A DNA stretch of 8,453 nt from Nitrospiraceae bacterium UBA2166 (GTDB lineage: Bacteria; Nitrospirota; Nitrospiria; Nitrospirales; UBA2166), in the NCBI GenBank assembly GCA_002328825.1, contig DCWI01000094.1:1-8453 (forward strand), read 5' to 3'. Below the pieces are notes generated by a model that worked only from the letters and a program-made list of their open reading frames with translations, did no database searches and was not told the DNA's origin. This document shows, piece by piece, positions 7,143 to 8,453 of this stretch (the first letter of the stretch is position 1; the number at the start of each line of letters is the position of its first letter). The translations under genes and the position numbers were made by a program.

Positions 7143-8453
7143 ATGCTGCACAATTCCCTTTTTATTCAGGCCCTTGAACCACGCATCATGCTGGACGGGG
7201 CAGGAGCGGCAACTTTGTATTCGGTGATGGATGACGTTGGAGAAACACCAGGCTCGGATGACACGGTTTCTTTAAACAACAAAACGATTCAATACGATAG
7301 CGACACAACCCTTCCCTTTGCGGATGTGAAAATAACCACAGCAAAGGAAATCGTCTTCATTGATGCACAAGTTTCCGACTACCAAAGCATCATCAACACG
7401 TTGGACAGCAGCGTTACAACGCACATTATTCAGGCCCATGAAAATGGATGGGCCCAAATGGCAGAGATACTCGCGGGAGAGAAAAATATTGACGCCGTCC
7501 ATGTCATCGGTCACGGTAATGCCGGGCAGATTGTCCTGGGTGATTCCCTGCTGAACACCAGCACCATCAACCAGTACGCTTCGGCACTCTCCACCATCGG
7601 GGACAGCTTGAGCGCGAACGCCGACTTGTTGTTTTACGGCTGTAACATTGCCAGCACACCCGGCGGCGAAGTGCTCATCAAGGACATCGCGGCCCTGACC
7701 AAGGCCGATGTTGCCGCCTCCACCGATGTTACCGGTCATGAATCAAAGGGAGGGGACTGGGATCTTGAGCACCAAGCAGGCTCCATTGAGACATCCAGTC
7801 TGTCACTACCAAATTACCAGGATATACTATTAACTATTGACGGGAATAAACTTTATATGGAAGCCGGAACATCCATCACTGTATCTGCCGGTGATTCAGC
7901 AACCCTTAGTGGTTCATATGATAGCCACGGCGAACATGACGGGCCATTGCTAGCAGATGACAGTGGTGCTGCCAACTTGGTGGTATCAAAGTTCGAATTT
8001 ACGCATGTAAACGGCAATGGACTGAATTCAAATAATAACGACCCAGGGGATACTTATACCTCAAATGGCCTGGCTATAACTATTAATGCTGATGGATCCT
8101 ATACTGCAGATGCAAGTGATGTCACAGTAGCAAAGACATTCCAAATAACTTATTGGGCATCGGATGATGACAACACCAACGTACGATCGGGTTGGGGGGA
8201 AGGACTTGTAATAGACACTATACTTGTTGCTCCCGTGGGTGTTAATGACACAGGAATTGTTAATGAGGATGGAACTTTAACTGTGGCCAATGGAGCTAGT
8301 GCAAATTCTATTACAACTGCAGCAGCTTCTCACGATAGTTCACCTTTTGATATTAGTGGTCAAGAAATATATGCAAGCGCAGTACAATTTAGCAATGATG
8401 GAACCAAGATGTTTGTTACAGGTACTCAGGGTGATGATGTTAATGAATATACA
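7143..8453 (+). CDS. Giant LEPR-XLL / DUF4347 repeat protein, N-terminal part (runs off right edge)
   Basis: Only the first 437 codons are present, open to the window end. The start MLHNSLFIQALEPRIMLDGA carries the LEPR-XLL motif at 11-17, known from the extreme N-termini of very large secreted or surface proteins; there is no Sec signal peptide. Residues about 68-228 match DUF4347: VVH-type strand ending in IGHGNAG (His124), FYGCNIAS (Cys167), and the closing TGHESKGGDWDLE near 198-209. His-Gly and Gly-Cys motifs at this spacing recall clan CD (caspase-like) cysteine peptidases, but activity is not shown. Residues about 232-362 look VCBS-like (LAITINADGSYTADASDV). PVGVNDTGIVNEDGTLTVANG (364-384) is the usual linker of VCBS/cadherin-like repeats. 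From about 402, FDISGQEIYASAVQFSNDGTKMFVTG then GDDVNEYT resembles one blade of a beta-propeller-like repeat array. Likely role: adhesin or secreted matrix protein; the C-terminal secretion signal would lie outside the window. It faces the adaptor/TolC operon, its likely export machinery. No good Shine-Dalgarno precedes the ATG. Confidence 0.88.
   Translation, partial: MLHNSLFIQALEPRIMLDGAGAATLYSVMDDVGETPGSDDTVSLNNKTIQYDSDTTLPFADVKITTAKEIVFIDAQVSDYQSIINTLDSSVTTHIIQAHENGWAQMAEILAGEKNIDAVHVIGHGNAGQIVLGDSLLNTSTINQYASALSTIGDSLSANADLLFYGCNIASTPGGEVLIKDIAALTKADVAASTDVTGHESKGGDWDLEHQAGSIETSSLSLPNYQDILLTIDGNKLYMEAGTSITVSAGDSATLSGSYDSHGEHDGPLLADDSGAANLVVSKFEFTHVNGNGLNSNNNDPGDTYTSNGLAITINADGSYTADASDVTVAKTFQITYWASDDDNTNVRSGWGEGLVIDTILVAPVGVNDTGIVNEDGTLTVANGASANSITTAAASHDSSPFDISGQEIYASAVQFSNDGTKMFVTGTQGDDVNEYT

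Noticed and set aside
7272..7739. A 155-codon leftward open frame opposite the DUF4347 domain
   Set aside because: It is antisense to clear DUF4347 coding sequence in a G+C-rich stretch. Its Gly/Val-rich translation resembles no family I know.
1..8453. CRISPR array, insertion sequence, tRNA or rRNA
   Set aside because: Reading both strands, I saw no regularly spaced repeats, transposase motifs with terminal inverted repeats, or RNA-gene signatures. The window is almost fully accounted for by six coding regions.

Overview
The window looks like part of a Gram-negative, double-membrane bacterium. It encodes a TolC-type outer-membrane channel with a lipoprotein signal, periplasmic adaptors, a Sec-exported periplasmic binding protein, and the start of a giant surface or secreted protein. 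Base composition is intermediate to AT-rich and uneven. The protein families suggest a proteobacterium, possibly marine or aquatic, but nothing here (no rRNA, no housekeeping gene) fixes the taxon.

Layout: five genes run leftward as one tight operon (7066 to 79). In transcription order they are a TolC-family outer-membrane lipoprotein, a LivJ-like type 1 periplasmic binding protein, a small signal-peptide-bearing HlyD/RND-type adaptor, a GAF-domain adaptor anchored by one membrane helix, and a large multi-pass M50 (site-2-protease-like) metallopeptidase fused to a C-terminal HlyD-like adaptor. The first junction overlaps by 11 bases and the other three by 4 bases. A 76-base AT-rich gap (7067-7142) separates this operon from a rightward gene that runs off the right edge. 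That gene starts with an LEPR-XLL motif and a DUF4347 domain, followed by VCBS/cadherin-like segments and what looks like the first blade of a beta-propeller-type repeat. The first 78 bases hold no gene I can support.

Working model (inference): the operon encodes a trans-envelope machine that exports, processes or anchors the divergent giant protein. It has a TolC exit duct and three different adaptor modules, but no ABC ATPase, RND pump or MFS pump in the window. The only polytopic membrane protein is the M50 peptidase, which keeps its HELGH and distal Asp-Gly motifs and carries an N-terminal region resembling the PqqD/RRE peptide-binding fold. The orphan binding protein (no permease or ATPase beside it) and the cytoplasmic GAF domain could be sensory inputs. 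Together with the LEPR-XLL/DUF4347 client, this makes a plausible poorly described type-1-like secretion or adhesin-processing system.
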